From contig JAJEKV010000017.1 of the NCBI GenBank assembly GCA_021234155.1, positions 10,607,525 to 10,671,524 on the forward strand: 64,000 nucleotides of DNA. The letters are read 5' to 3'. Positions within the stretch are counted from its first letter, which is position 1. Each line of letters begins with the position of its first letter. Under the pieces are notes generated by a model, which did no database searches, was not told the origin of the DNA, and saw only the letters and a list, made by a program, of their open reading frames with translations. This document shows, piece after piece, positions 40,601-51,890 of the stretch. The position numbers and the translations under genes were made by a program. The DNA comes from Isoetes taiwanensis (lineage: Eukaryota; Streptophyta; Lycopodiopsida; Isoetales; Isoetaceae).

Positions 40601-42665
40601 AAAAGCATAACGCTTAAAAAAACAATTATAGCAGCTTTTTGACAAGATAGCCAACTTTACCATAAATGGCAGTGCAAATAGTCCTGAAGTTGGAATTTCG
40701 GCCTCTTCGTCACCCTCCAAAGCCTTCAACGTCTCCACTTTTGCTCTTGCCAAAATCTTTGACCCTGGTTTCTTTTCCAAGACAAGACCACTTACTTCGT
40801 CTCCATCACTCTGTTCATCCTCACTCTCACTTTCATCACTGCTTAAAGTAGCAGAATGTATCTTCTGTGTAAGAAGAGCATGCGCACGGAGTTGTTCAGC
40901 TATTGCATCCTTTGTCCCATCATCTTGATGTTTGTCCAGTCCTCGCTTGAGAACTCTCTTTGCCCATTTGGATGTGTTCTTATGCTTTAATGTCATCCGT
41001 TCCTATACAAGAGAAACAAGTTTAGCACTTGCAAAAATAATAAAGCTCATGTACTAGCGTGCAGGTTTCACAAGCAAAAAGGGATGCAGAACAACGTAGG
41101 AAGAATCTTTCTTGCAGTTTGGTAAGGGATTAATTAAAAATAATTAGCAGCTACACTTTCAGCAAATGACTAAAGGGCATTTTGCTACCTGCGCGCGCTT
41201 AAACTCCTGTTTCATTGCTTCATCCTTCAAAACTTCAGGATCTGTCTCAAATAATGACCTTGCTTTTGACCTTTTGGACTTCTGCAACAATTTATGATAA
41301 GTCTTTGACTTTATCTTCTTTATTCGCTTAGCTTTTATCTCGTGTTGAAACAGAAGACTGCGCATTTTAGACAGCCTTTCCTGGCGCTCCCTCACCTCTT
41401 CGACTGTCATCTGAGATCATAGTCACGTTCATAGATGCATCTAAAAATAATAAAAATCGAATTTGCAGTAAAACATACCTTATTTAATGCAAGTACTTCC
41501 GCTTCCTCTACTTTCCTAGGATCATGAGTCCCAGTCTTATGCAGTAAGCTCGAAATTTCCTTTTCAAAATTTGAGGTTGGATGGAAATGTGCAGCTAATA
41601 CGGCTACATTGCTGACAGGGACAGTTGGCCGTTGGTTGTAGACAACAGTTGGAGCCTCACGATTTTTCTTTACTATCGGCATCCATCTAGTGACGTCTTT
41701 TTTTACTTCCTCATATCCTGCCTTCCTTTCTAGTTTATCCATCTCGCATTTTGCTAAAGGTGCTTGCACCAAAGCCCCCTTTTTCTCTAGCTGTCTCATC
41801 CTCTTCCTGAGCGCACCAAATCCAGTTGTATCTTGTAGAGAAGACATAAGATCCTCAACTGTAATTTCCTTTCCATCATCACCGGCAGAAGGATTCAAAT
41901 TATACTCAGACTCCGGATATGCCTCAGACAAAAGCATGTTTTTCCTTCCCTTTTTTTCTGCTTAAGATAAGAGTAAAAAAATTGAATTAGCTCTTTCATA
42001 AAGAACATAGTGATATCACACTTACCCTCTGCCTTGTCTGCTTGTTTTCCAGTAACCAACTCGATCATTCGCCGGTGTCTTTCATCATCATCGTCATCAT
42101 CCTCATCGCCATCATCGTCCTCGTCTTCATTATCTTCCTGTTCTTCTCCACCATGATTTTGTTCATGGTCGTCTTCAGAGGCCACTGTGCCACCTTCAAA
42201 AGAATCATCCAGGCCATCAATTCCTTCCTCAAAACCACTCTCTGACCCACCTTCATCCTCAGTTTCAACATCTTCATGGACTTCTTCATCCTAAACAATT
42301 CCAATGCATCAATGGCTCAACCTTTGACTTAAAAATCAACAAAAGGATCTAGCTTAAATGCTTAGGTTTACCTCAAAATCTGGTGGCAAAGTGTACTCGT
42401 GAGAATCAACATTATCAAACCTCCTATTTTTTCCCGATTCTTCCTCAGGTACACCCTCCTCATACTCATAAAAATCCTCGTTCTTATCGTCCACTTGTGT
42501 CTTCTTCTCTTCCTTATCCTGGTCTCGTCGCCGTCTATTTGTAGGTTGTCCAAGCTCTCTGAGCAAGCTAGCAGGCAATCTAGGTTCATTCTTCTTTTCC
42601 TTCTGTTTCTGAGGTGCTTGCTTTGATTTGCCGGACCTATTTCTTTGGCGTGCCATTTTACTCAT
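37647..42665 (-). CDS. UTP14: UTP14-like small-subunit processome protein, nine exons
   Basis: UTP14 belongs to the U3 snoRNP / small-subunit processome in the nucleolus and acts in 18S rRNA maturation, partly by activating the helicase DHR1. Exons on minus with GT/AG sites: 42665-42373, 42290-42026, 41957-41479, 41410-41189, 41002-40661, 40589-40313, 39582-38756, 38686-38555 and 37868-37647, about 1020 codons. Family signatures: LSKMRSLLFQHEIKAKRIKK with IKSKTYHKLLQK; MTLKHKNTSKWAKRVLKRGL; ILARAKVETLKAL; GWGQWTDVQKKKGQPTWLVK with KDAKLKHVIISEKMDKK; SLPFPYTSKDVFEKTLRMPI; and a final STGLVIAPINYRLK. Long acidic tracts (EDDDGDEDDDDDDE in exon 2) are typical. The start could also be the second ATG at 42656. 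The edges of exons 8 and 9 are least certain; an extra exon between them is possible. Confidence 0.9.
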
Positions 42666-42726
42666 CACGCCTCCGAATTAGGGTTTAGTTGGTCTGAGCA
42701 GTGTGTGAACTCCTCCTAGTGTTCCT

Positions 42727-43164
42727 ACTCTGAAATACGTTTATGTTTTGCTAAAATTAACAAAACACCCCTAGTTTTGGGGTATTTTTATAGAAATGAT
42801 CATAACTTTTTTGTGATGATCCAAATGAGAATGAACTCAGTGCTATTGTAAAGGAGAATGAGATCTTTCCATCAAAGGTAAGATCATATAAATCGGAGTC
42901 TTAAATCACAAGTTATGCTATTTTTAATACACAAGAAAATTGTAGAAATTTCAGAGGGATTTACGAGACCATAACTTGAGATTTCGGAATCCGATTCAGG
43001 AGATGTTAACTTTCATGGAAAGATCTCAATCTCCTCTACAATATATCTAAAAGACTCATTCTCATTTGGATCATCACAAAACAGTTATGATCATTTCCAT
43101 AAAAATACCCCCAAAAATAGGGGCGTTTTGTTAATTTTAGCAAAACATAAGGGTATTTCAGAGT
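42727..43164. mobile_element. foldback MITE upstream of UTP14
   Basis: The left arm from ACTCTGAAATACG and the right arm ending GTATTTCAGAGT are inverted copies over about 210 bp each, almost to the centre (TTTTGCTAAAATTAACAAAA, GATGATCCAAATGAGAATGA in both). There is no coding capacity. It lies 62 bp before the UTP14 start codon, on the promoter side. I could not define a target duplication. Confidence 0.87.
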
Positions 43165-44661
43165 TTTTCCCTACAATATACGACACCATTTGTGACTCTA
43201 AGGCCAAAAATGAGACACACAAATTTAAACTTACTTTTCCATTGCATGGTAGTCATAAAATATAACACCACTAAAATACTAGTGGAAAAGTATGAAAAAA
43301 TAAGATAGGTGTCATATTTAAATACGACAGGTGTCTTATTATTTTACGGCAGGGGAAATCCCCCGGAATAAAATAAGACTCCATATGATATCCAAACCTA
43401 TTTCGAACCTAAATAAGACATGTCTTATTTTTGTAGTGGAAAAGTGATTTACTTTTAAGACAATAGATGGCCAAACATCATTGGATAAAATATGTGACTT
43501 TTAGAGATAAGACTACCGTGGAAAAAGGGCTTTAGGGTTTAGTTGGGTTTAAAACTTGCAAACTACCAAATTGGAAGATAAAAGCAGTGTGTGCTCAACT
43601 CCTAGGAACACTAGCATCTGACTTGTTAAATCGAGAAAATGTTTTCTGGTCAAAATCTATGGTTTCTTTATATATTTTTGGGGATGAAATCTAAATTTTC
43701 CTAGGTCTCTTCCATCTAGCTTCAATTGTACATTAGGTTCCCCAATCAGCCTTTCAGGCATTAATGGGTTGAACTTTTTTTAATAAACTTTGTAGCCATC
43801 CAATTGGCTTTTTTGGGTTGCCGCTACGGGGGCAAGCCCTTGCCCATGTGTGTTTATAGCATATTCCAAGTATATACTAGTATATGCCAAGAATATGCCA
43901 ATGATTGCTCCAAACCTGATATAGGGTGTAAATTGGCAGTCACGGCTGTTTTTGGGCATCCATTTCGAAACCTGCTAACCGGTGCCAGCGTGGGTTTTGT
44001 TGCAAACTGGGACTTTGCATGCACTGCCCAGATAGCATTCGTTGTCGACTCCGGAGGTGGGAGCTCGTTTGGAAGCCTATAACGAGTTGAGGAACTGGGC
44101 AGGAAGGATTCCTACAAGTAGGAGCTGTGTATCAGAAAGAATGGCGACGCCATAGCTAAGGTGTTGTTTATTTCCGCATTGCACCATTTGATTAACCGTA
44201 AAAAAGAAGGGGTTAGTCCAGGAATAACGGTGATGCTTGCGTAGGTGCTCATGGATTCTCATCATATACTAGTTCTTCTTGTTGGAAGCAGAAGTGATGC
44301 ATCTTGCATGAAGACAAAAAGTCTCTGCAAGCTCTTATGGCTTCATAAAACCACACTTTAACTGGTAGAAACAATAGAGTCATTACTGAAAGTCCCTTTG
44401 TAAGCTCCAAATTCTGGTCATTCGGCATTTGTCTTTGAGGGAGTTATATTAAAGAGTTTTAATCAATTATAATATGTGTTCCTTGTTCGTAATTATGATT
44501 GGTCAGAAAACTCGTTATGTTTCTCAGATTAGCGCTCATGCAGTGTATTTCTTTTCTTGATTGGGTATGGAAAGCACTATTATGTTTAGACATTGAAATA
44601 TATTGATTGGTGAATGTTAACAATTTTAGTTAACAATTTTAGTTACTCCATTTGATGGCAG
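43165..44661. other. intergenic, no gene seen
   Basis: Some short inverted motifs (GTGTCATATTT, GTGTCTTATTA) at 43300-43450. The open stretch at 43804-44082 has no motif and no exon structure. Confidence 0.4.
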
Positions 44662-44838
44662 ATCTCGAAGAGGGATGATTCAGATGAACAAAAAGTGAAA
44701 GCAATCTCTTCTATATTAGACCAAAGAGAAGACGTTTGGGTGAAGGTTGTATCTATAAAGAATGAAGAAGATGGCAATGTTAAAATCAGATGTTCAATGA
44801 AGTGTGTCTCACATGCAGATGGTAGGGATTTGGACTAA
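44662..44838 (+). pseudogene. S1 RNA-binding domain exon fragment
   Basis: After an AG at 44660-44661 the frame reads ISKRDDSDEQKVKAISSIL, then QREDVWVKVVSIKNEEDG and VKIRCSMKCVSHADGRDLD. This resembles the second half of an S1 domain and the KDLD-type end seen in ZCCHC17-like nucleolar proteins. It stops at a TAA at 44836-44838 made by the adjoining LTR, so it is a gene remnant cut by the insertion. No partner exon was found within the window. The family assignment is tentative. Confidence 0.55.
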
Positions 44839-44840
44839 TC

Positions 44841-45200
44841 TGATATTTGGAAGGCAGATTTAAGCTCAAGATCTGTGAACCGGTCTTTTTCGCCTCCAAG
44901 CCCTCGAAATTCGTTCAGAGCCATTTTCCCCTTTTGAAATCCCCTGTTTAGTGCTGTTCTTGGCAAATCCGTGCCGAAATTAGTTTATCTGATGGGTTCT
45001 TGGCATGTTTTGGGCCGATCCGATAGCTTTGAGCTATGATTTAGTTGTTGAATCAGGTGTATTGGCTGGATCTTGGCATGACTGGCAGTTAGGATTCTTG
45101 AAAAAACAAGCTCGATATATCCCACAGGCTCGATTTGCAACATCAAGGTATAAAAGCAATAGCAAAATCTACATTATTAATTAATTACGTGCTATATCCA
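44841..45200 (-). repeat. left (3') LTR of small element
   Basis: 360 bp, matching 48789-49185. The right copy has an extra segment of about 20 bp (CTTCAAAGCAATCGATCCGT) and a few smaller insertions. The exact start is uncertain by five bases because TAATC precedes both copies. Confidence 0.75.
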
Positions 45201-46795
45201 CAACACCAATCAATTCATCATAATTCCAGGCAAAGATATCTTTCCAATCATAAAAAAACTTGGTAACAAAAGACTCATCCTCTTCTTTGAACAAATCACC
45301 AACATATAAAACTCTATCTAGACATTTTTTGTTCAGTTTAACTTCCTTTACTTGTTTTTCCTCACTTGCATTAATTACCAGAATATGATAGAGTTGTTGC
45401 AGGTCCTTTTTCTCCAATTCTTCTTCTTGAATTGCTCCCTCAGCCAAATGCTCGAGCAAAACACTTTTGCATAATGCATCAGCTTCACCATTCTGCTCCC
45501 TTGGCACGTGACAAAGTCTCCAAGCCTTGAAGTTTCTTAATTCTCCCATAGCTTGGTCCCTAAGTAAGATCATGTCTTCATTTTTGGCCTGGTAGTCCCC
45601 CAATATTTGCCTGCAAACAAGTTGAGAATCTCCAAAGATAACAATTTCATTAATATTCAAATTTTTTGCTTCTTGAAGGCCTGCTATCATAGCCTTATAT
45701 TCTGCCATATTTGAGGTTGCATTAGGAAAAATTCTGCCTACTTTTGCAAGCAACTTATTAGAAGAATCTTTAAGAATAGCAGCAGAGGAAGCCACCCTCA
45801 ATCTTTTAGATACACCACCATCAAACCATAAGTAAGCAGAATTTTCTTGTTTTGGCAGAGCTACCTGTATAGGGAATTCTGAGTTAGATATTAGACCACT
45901 TGTATTCAACTCAAATTCTCCACAAGGATTTGACAACAGAATGTCTTCTTCTATGAAGTTTAAGGCTTCAAATTCACCTACTTTGTTGTCGAGTGTTACC
46001 CTTCTCTTACCACTGGAGATAATGCATTCTCCTTTTGACCAAACAGGCCTGGCATCAACTGTAGACAGCCACTTCCTCCCCAAAAGCAAATCATAAATGT
46101 CTGATTTCTCCTCTATTCCTTCAAAAGCAACAACAACAAAGTTAGCTGCAACAACTATTCCCTCTACATCAATTGGCACATTGCTAACTATGCCCATAGG
46201 GCTGATTTTTGTGTTTGAGAAGGATTTGAAAAACATTGGAGCTTTCTTGTCTATCTCAAGCCACACATTCTCATAATGTGATGGGGCATCACATTTAGAG
46301 GTGATCCTCCATCTAATAGGACCTTGGTCAAGATCTTCTTGCCCATTCTGGCAACACAAGTGAAAGCCCTGGGTCATAATCTTCCCGAGTGAGCATTTGC
46401 TCCTCAATATGATTGGTTAGAGCAAACTCATCTTCTTTGGTCAAATTCAGTGCCTTCTTCCTGTAGGATGAAGCTATCTTGAGCAGAGTCAACAAGTCAA
46501 CACTGATTTTAGAATTCTTAAGCAAATACTCAAAATCCTCACTATCTTTATCTTTTCTCAAATATTTCTGAACAGGGGAAGGAGGCACAACTATGTTTTG
46601 CTCTATTTCCCTGTGTCTCACAGCATTAGCATCATCATTAGCTTGTGCTGGCTCTTTCTCCTTTGCATTGTTCATACCTCGTGTGTACAACCATGATTTC
46701 CTCCTGTCCTTCAATCTCCTGCACAAACCTGATAGAAGCATTTTGCTCATTGAATTTAGATTTTTCTTGCCGAGCAACACTACATATGTCTTCAT
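45181..46795 (-). pseudogene. protease and RNase H region of small LTR element
   Basis: On minus, after a gag C-terminal part, is a protease-like segment (IVSNVPIDVEGIVVAANFVV, YDLLLGRKWLSTVDARPVW). Next comes an RNase H-fold domain, AYLWFDGGVSKRLRVASSAA, with acidic residues in FDGG, MAEYKA, GDSQ and NGEADAL, like the archaeal-type RNase H of Tat elements. The frame ends in the opening of RT (KDIFAWNYDELIGV), where the LTR begins. RNase H here precedes RT, whereas Tat elements usually have it after RT. The frame changes near 46370. Confidence 0.75.
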
Positions 46796-47783
46796 AGTGT
46801 CCTACTGCTTTGCAAAATGCACAAACAGGGCATTTCTTACCAAAATGCCCTCTTTTACCACATTTTGTACAAGGCCTGTACTAGCAATAGTCAGATGAGT
46901 GAGTGTTTCTCGAACAGTGAGCACAAGGTGGATATATTCTCTTTTCAGATCTGGAATTCTTTATTTCTTGAAGTTGCTTGGTCACCTCAACTAGTGCCTC
47001 AGATACTTTGGTTATTTCAGCTCTCACATCTGCTACAGGACCTTCAGTATCCTCCATTTTTTACTTCTTCTTTTCTTTTTGAACAACATAAACTGGTACA
47101 GGTCCTGGTCCCATAAATCCCTGCTCATAATCTGGAAAGAAAGGGTCATGGGATCAGTGCATATCCTCAGGTAAGTAAGAAATCATATCTGCAATAGCCT
47201 TATGTATTGTATCAAACCCTTCTTGCTTTTGGATCTTGAGCATCTTCCTGTGTATTCTTGGTCTACTGCTCAGACCTCTAATAAATGATGCTACAAGATG
47301 CAAGGCATGGTTTGGAACCTAGTTAATTTGACACTTGACAAGATAAAGATTAAATCTCTCCACATATTGGTGTACACTCTCACCATGTTTAATATGAAAT
47401 GTTTGTAGTTCAAAGATCAGATCCTGAGGACCTAACATCTTACCAAATCTTGCCAAGAATTTCTTGACTAATTCATCCCATGAGTTAGCTTCTAAACACA
47501 TAAGATATTCAAGCCAAGCTCTGGCCTCATCATTTTTGAAACACTTTTTAAACTCAGAGGATTTACAACCCTTCTTGTCCATATTCTTGATAGTACTCCT
47601 CAAAAGTTTTCAGAAAATTGTTAGCATTCATGCTTGGATCAAAAGTAGGAACATGAATTGGCACATTCAACTCAAAGTAATGGCAAGGCATACCTGTATT
47701 TTCTTGTATTATGCAGCAGAGGCTTCATCATTCTCTTGTGCTTCAGCGTGTTCAGATGCTTCATTAGTTCTCCTGGGAGCCAT
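46796..47783 (-). pseudogene. gag of small LTR element with three zinc knuckles
   Basis: The ATG at 47783 begins MAPRRTNEASEHAEAQ. A Retrotrans_gag-like part at 47603-47319 reads ARAWLEYLMCLEANSWDELV, then KKFLARFGKM and GESVHQYVERFNLYL. Near 46935-46800 three CX2CX4HX4C knuckles lie in tandem: CAHCSRNTHSSDYC, CTKCGKRGHFGKKC and CAFCKAVGHYEDIC. Stops and frame changes interrupt the frame (near 47710, 47320 and 46890). Confidence 0.75.
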
Positions 47784-48788
47784 GAGTTCAAATTCCAGGA
47801 AATGATCTCGGTAGGACCTCCAAAATGTTGAAGGTGTTCCTGGCAAAACCTTCAACCTCAGTGGTTTAGAACCTCCAGGTTGCTTAAGGCAACCACTCTA
47901 TGAAAAAATCTTCAAGTAGAATGCTCAAACAGTGATTATGAACCACTTTCCCTAAAGGGAACAAAGTCTGTCTTGCAAGAATAGATGCCAAATGCAAACC
48001 AGAAAGAGTTTATTCATGATTCTTGTTGCTAAGGCTACTCAAGACCTTGAAAAATATTGGGTATGAAGTCAGACAGACTTTGATTAGAGCAAATCACTCA
48101 AAAATGCACTCCTGACCAGGTCAAAATTTGGTCAATAACCCTAGAAAAGAGTGAAATTTTTGAACTCGATAAAGACAGCTCTTTTTTCTGGATTTGATGC
48201 TTGAATCTCTCTCTAATATGTCTGCTCACAATGGTCAAGAATGCTTTTTGTAGAAAAATATGTAAACTTTTATGGAAATTTGATTTTAGCTTTGAGAGAG
48301 AGCCTGTCACGGATTATGAACAACAAGCAAATCTTGAATTGCTTGATGCTTGAATGCATTTTTTTGTTTTCTGGAGTAATATCAATGCTATCAATGCTTA
48401 AGTAGGCGAGAGGATGCAGATTACTCACGCAAGATGCAAATTTGAAGTGATAAGAGCATATAAATAATCTGGTTGTGCAAGTTCAAATCTCCATCAGAGG
48501 ACTAAGCAGGCATTTTGACTCTCATAAACCTCTGCTATACATGCTAAAATGCAACACTTTGCTTTCTTCCCTTTTGTGCTGGAATGCAAGGATCAAATGT
48601 TTACTAATGATGTCAAACACAAAGTCAACATAAAGCATTCACAAGTATGTTACCACGGATCGGATTTCATTCAACTTAGAATCACACAGCAGGCAATAAT
48701 TATCCCAAGCTCAATGTCTTGGGCACAGGATGAAATAAGTTATACAGTCAGGTAATTCACACAAATCGTCAATAATTCATGCATAATC
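47784..48788 (-). other. 5' leader of small LTR element
   Basis: Noncoding between the right LTR and gag. No recognised primer site. Confidence 0.5.
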
Positions 48789-49185
48789 TGATATTTGGAA
48801 GGCAGATTCAAGCTCAAGATCTGTGAACCGGTCTTTCTTCAAAGCAATCGATCCGTCTTTCGCCTCCAAGCCCTCGAAATTCGTTCAGAGCCACTTTCCT
48901 CCTTTTGAAATCCCCTGTTTAGTGCTGTTCTTGGCAAATCCGTGCCGGAATTTTGTTTTTTAGTTTATCTGATGGGTTCTTGGCATGTTTTGGGCCGATC
49001 TGATAGCTCTGAGCCATGATTTGGTTGTTGAATCAGGTGTATTGGCCGGATCTTGGCATGACTGGCAGTTAGGGTTCTTGAAAAAACAAGCTCGATATAT
49101 CCCACAGGCCCGATTTGCAAAAGAGGACCAAGGTATAAAAGCAATGGCAAAATCTATATTAATAATTAATTACATGCTATATCCA
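48789..49185 (-). repeat. right (5') LTR of small element
   Basis: 397 bp; see the left LTR for the comparison. Confidence 0.75.
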
Positions 49186-50319
49186 CGTGGGCCTTGGTAC
49201 CTCCACCGCCCCACACGCCCGGGTATACCACGTGGCGGCCGATGATTGGCTGGGGAATCTAGGCTGGGGGGGAGGGGGGTAGATAGGAATTTTTTTTTTT
49301 TGCAAAATATAGCTAGGCTCACTTCCCAAGAAATCAAATTTGAAGGCCCAAATGAGGGTATTTTTAAAAATTCTTTTTTTGCAAAAAGAATATTTTTTGA
49401 TGCTCTACATGATGAGGGACCAAAAAAAAAAACAATTTTTTATTTTTGGCTTAAAAATGAGCATGGAAATGGCGAGGTGGCAAATAGGCAAGATGAGTTG
49501 GCAAAATGAGGATGATATGGCAAAAGGGATGGTGAGGTGGCAAACAACTTGGCAAGGAATATTTTTTCTAGTCAAAACATGAGATGAGATGGAGATGATG
49601 TGAACAACTTAAATTGAAGAATTTTTGCAAAGAATGGAATTTTCAATGGGGTGACACGTGTGTGACATGACATAGCAATAAAGATGATGTGTATGATGAC
49701 TTGGCCACTTTTGAATGATGATATGGGTCAATTTCAAGGCTAATGCATATAATTTGCATCCTTTAAGCAAACTTTGACTTTTGATGCTTCCTTTAGGAAT
49801 TTTGCACTTTCTCTCACCATTTGACTTCTAGAGAGAGAGTTTTGACCCTTGACCATGGTCATGACCAAATCAAGTGGAAATTTGTGCTTCAACAAGATGG
49901 TGATGATATGGTAAGTGTGTGTGATGTGAATGACATGTGAAAGAGAAGTTTTGACTAGAAAAAATCTTCTAGGCCAATTTGCCTTAGGAGATGAAAGTTA
50001 GACATGGAACTTGGGGTCACATGGGCATGTTTTCATGGCAAAGGATATGGAAGGCTTGAAATGGAGATCATGGGATGTAATTATGCCAAGAACTCAAATA
50101 GAAACATCACATACCGAGAACACTTCAAGGGGTCTTCAAATCTTCAAAAAATTGTGTTGCTTGAATCTCCTTCCTTAGCATGCTTGTGTGATCTTTGTTG
50201 AATGTCCTCACCTTGGTCTTCAAGTTTCCTCTTCACAATGTAGCTATTTACGATTGATCCCACCAGACGCATTTATTTTATGTACAACTAGAGTCAGTGC
50301 TCCTATAAAATGTGGAGGT
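49186..50319. other. intergenic, GC-rich start then low-complexity
   Basis: Begins with two CCACGTGG-type motifs (49183-49190, 49229-49237) and a G-rich run, then degenerate GGCAAG/GATGA-rich sequence. No gene seen. Confidence 0.4.
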
Positions 50320-50695
50320 GTGGGGTCCTATGATAACATTTGCCACATGGGGGGTGACATACCCTTGCTAAACTTGGCGTGCACACTTGCCATGGGTCAA
50401 CATTGGCTACTATCTTGCTGGAAGGAGAGACACCAAACTTGGCTATCAAAGTGGACTATTCAGGAACATATAATACAGGGAAATACATGAATACATGTTT
50501 TGTGGACAAGCTTGAGGATGCCAGTAGCATGGGAAAGGTAAAGACAACTCATTACAGAAACCAAATTAACCCTCCTCTAAGGGATACAAGCATATCAAGC
50601 ATTGAAATCGGTTGGTGGGTTGATGAACTAAGGGAGTATAGAATTTGTGAGTGTTGTCATTTAAGAACTCTAGAAGTAGAATGCATCTAGCCTTG
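50320..50695 (+). mobile_element. non-L1 LINE C-terminal fragment
   Basis: LNLACTLAMGQHWLLSCWKE and RHQTWLSKWTIQEH, then ELREYRICECCHLRTLEVEC, match the C-terminal parts of the LINEs at 31013 and 54500 (LALAMAMGPQRLKACWKD; CQCCHQGAIEDECH). Short and degenerate. Confidence 0.7.
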
Positions 50696-51449
50696 CTATT
50701 ATTGTTTTCTATTTCTTGTCTTGTGGTTTAGGCATGAATCCATTCCTATGTAGGAGTAGTTGGCATAACCTTGCAGAATAATAAGCAGCATTTTGTTCAA
50801 TGAATATCTTCGTTAGGTATATAAGTTGCTGCTTGTTTCAATTATCTTAGTTTGAGGTAGTGTGAAAGTTCCTACAACGACATGGTTTAAATACATGCAA
50901 TTGGATGAATGCGTGCTTGACGACACATATATAAGACAAATGAGTCGGATCTTTTTCTGCTGTTCATTTCATGAACTGACATGCATGCTTACGATTTTTA
51001 TTTGTCACGTTGTGAACATAACGCACATCCTGAATATGTGATAATATGTTCTAGGTTCTATAGCATCTCAAGTATTACTTCTACAAAGAACATGGAAAAA
51101 CTAATGATGTAAATTGTGATTTAGTTTTCTACATGCCTTTTAGATGAAGCGACAAGCTGGCCTCCAACAATTCCTATCTAAGATTATTCACTCTTCAAGT
51201 GAGCGGGATGTCGCAGAATGTATAACTTATACAAATGATTGAAATTGAAAACAATGTTCTACAAGTACTCAACTGTGTTCAACTCAGGACAAAATGCACA
51301 TAAGAGTGGCGTACTTCTGCCAGAAATAAGAATTGCCTATTCATGCAATATAACCCAGGTACCTTGAGCTGTCATTTACTTTCCATCCTGAGCATCCATA
51401 AAGTAAGTTAACGGCATGTTTAAGAAGCCTGCTGCCGTGAGCAATGAAC
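50696..51449. other. intergenic, no gene seen
   Basis: AT-rich; nothing recognised. Confidence 0.4.
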
Positions 51450-51700
51450 TACAGTCCTGCAAAATTGAATGATGGCATCCAATGATGTAACATACCCTTT
51501 AGTTTTATTCTATTTTCCATGAGATAGCAGACATAGGCTGTATCTTTACATTGAGTTTTTGAAAAACAGGAGACAATGTTTTGGTCTCAAACCAGTGGGC
51601 CATACAAACTGATTATAAAATGGTATTTTGATTTTGTGCGCTTCACAGTCTTGTTCTAAGTTTAAGGGCACCTTGAGAATGGATAGCACCAACGAGCACG
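51450..51700 (-). pseudogene. degenerate copy of the desulfhydrase 3' end
   Basis: On plus, AAAATTGAATGATGGCATCC, TGATGTAACATAC and CTTGTTCTAAGTTTAAGGGC align without large gaps to 62750-62990 in the desulfhydrase-like gene (CACAATTGAAAGGATGGCAT, TTAACGTAACATACTC, TTGTTCTAAGTTTTTCTGC), roughly 75% by eye. The reading frame is destroyed. It is the same strand as the parent and about 11 kb away, so a local duplication is likely. Confidence 0.8.
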
Positions 51701-51890
51701 CCCAAAGAGAAAAATTTACTTACTAATTTTCTATTGTATGGGCCTGGGCTCGGCTCTGGTACTCAACATGTCGAATAATTCTGACTTAGAATGTAAAAAA
51801 TTCTATACTCCGGTCTGAACAAATTTCAGAACAAATGACTTTGTCTTCCACAAAAAAAAAAGGAAAAATTAGAATAAAAATCATAAAAAA
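51701..51890. other. region downstream of the deformylase gene
   Basis: Noncoding; it should hold the 3' UTR. No terminator-like signal is claimed. Confidence 0.4.

Larger units (their letters stand above)
44841..49185 (-). mobile_element. small LTR retrotransposon lacking most of RT and integrase
   Basis: Direct repeats at 44841-45200 and 48789-49185, both TGATATTTGG to TATATCCA, bound 3.6 kb that encodes gag, protease and an RNase H on minus. The left repeat abuts the first residues of RT, and no polypurine tract precedes it, so RT, integrase and PPT appear to be deleted. No standard tRNA-iMet site follows the right repeat. Protein similarity is to the Ty3/Tat group. It would depend on another element for mobility. 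Confidence 0.75.

Noticed and set aside
43804-44082. Open stretch as a gene upstream of the S1 exon
   Set aside because: No motif, no convincing splice link to 44662, and ordinary length for chance.
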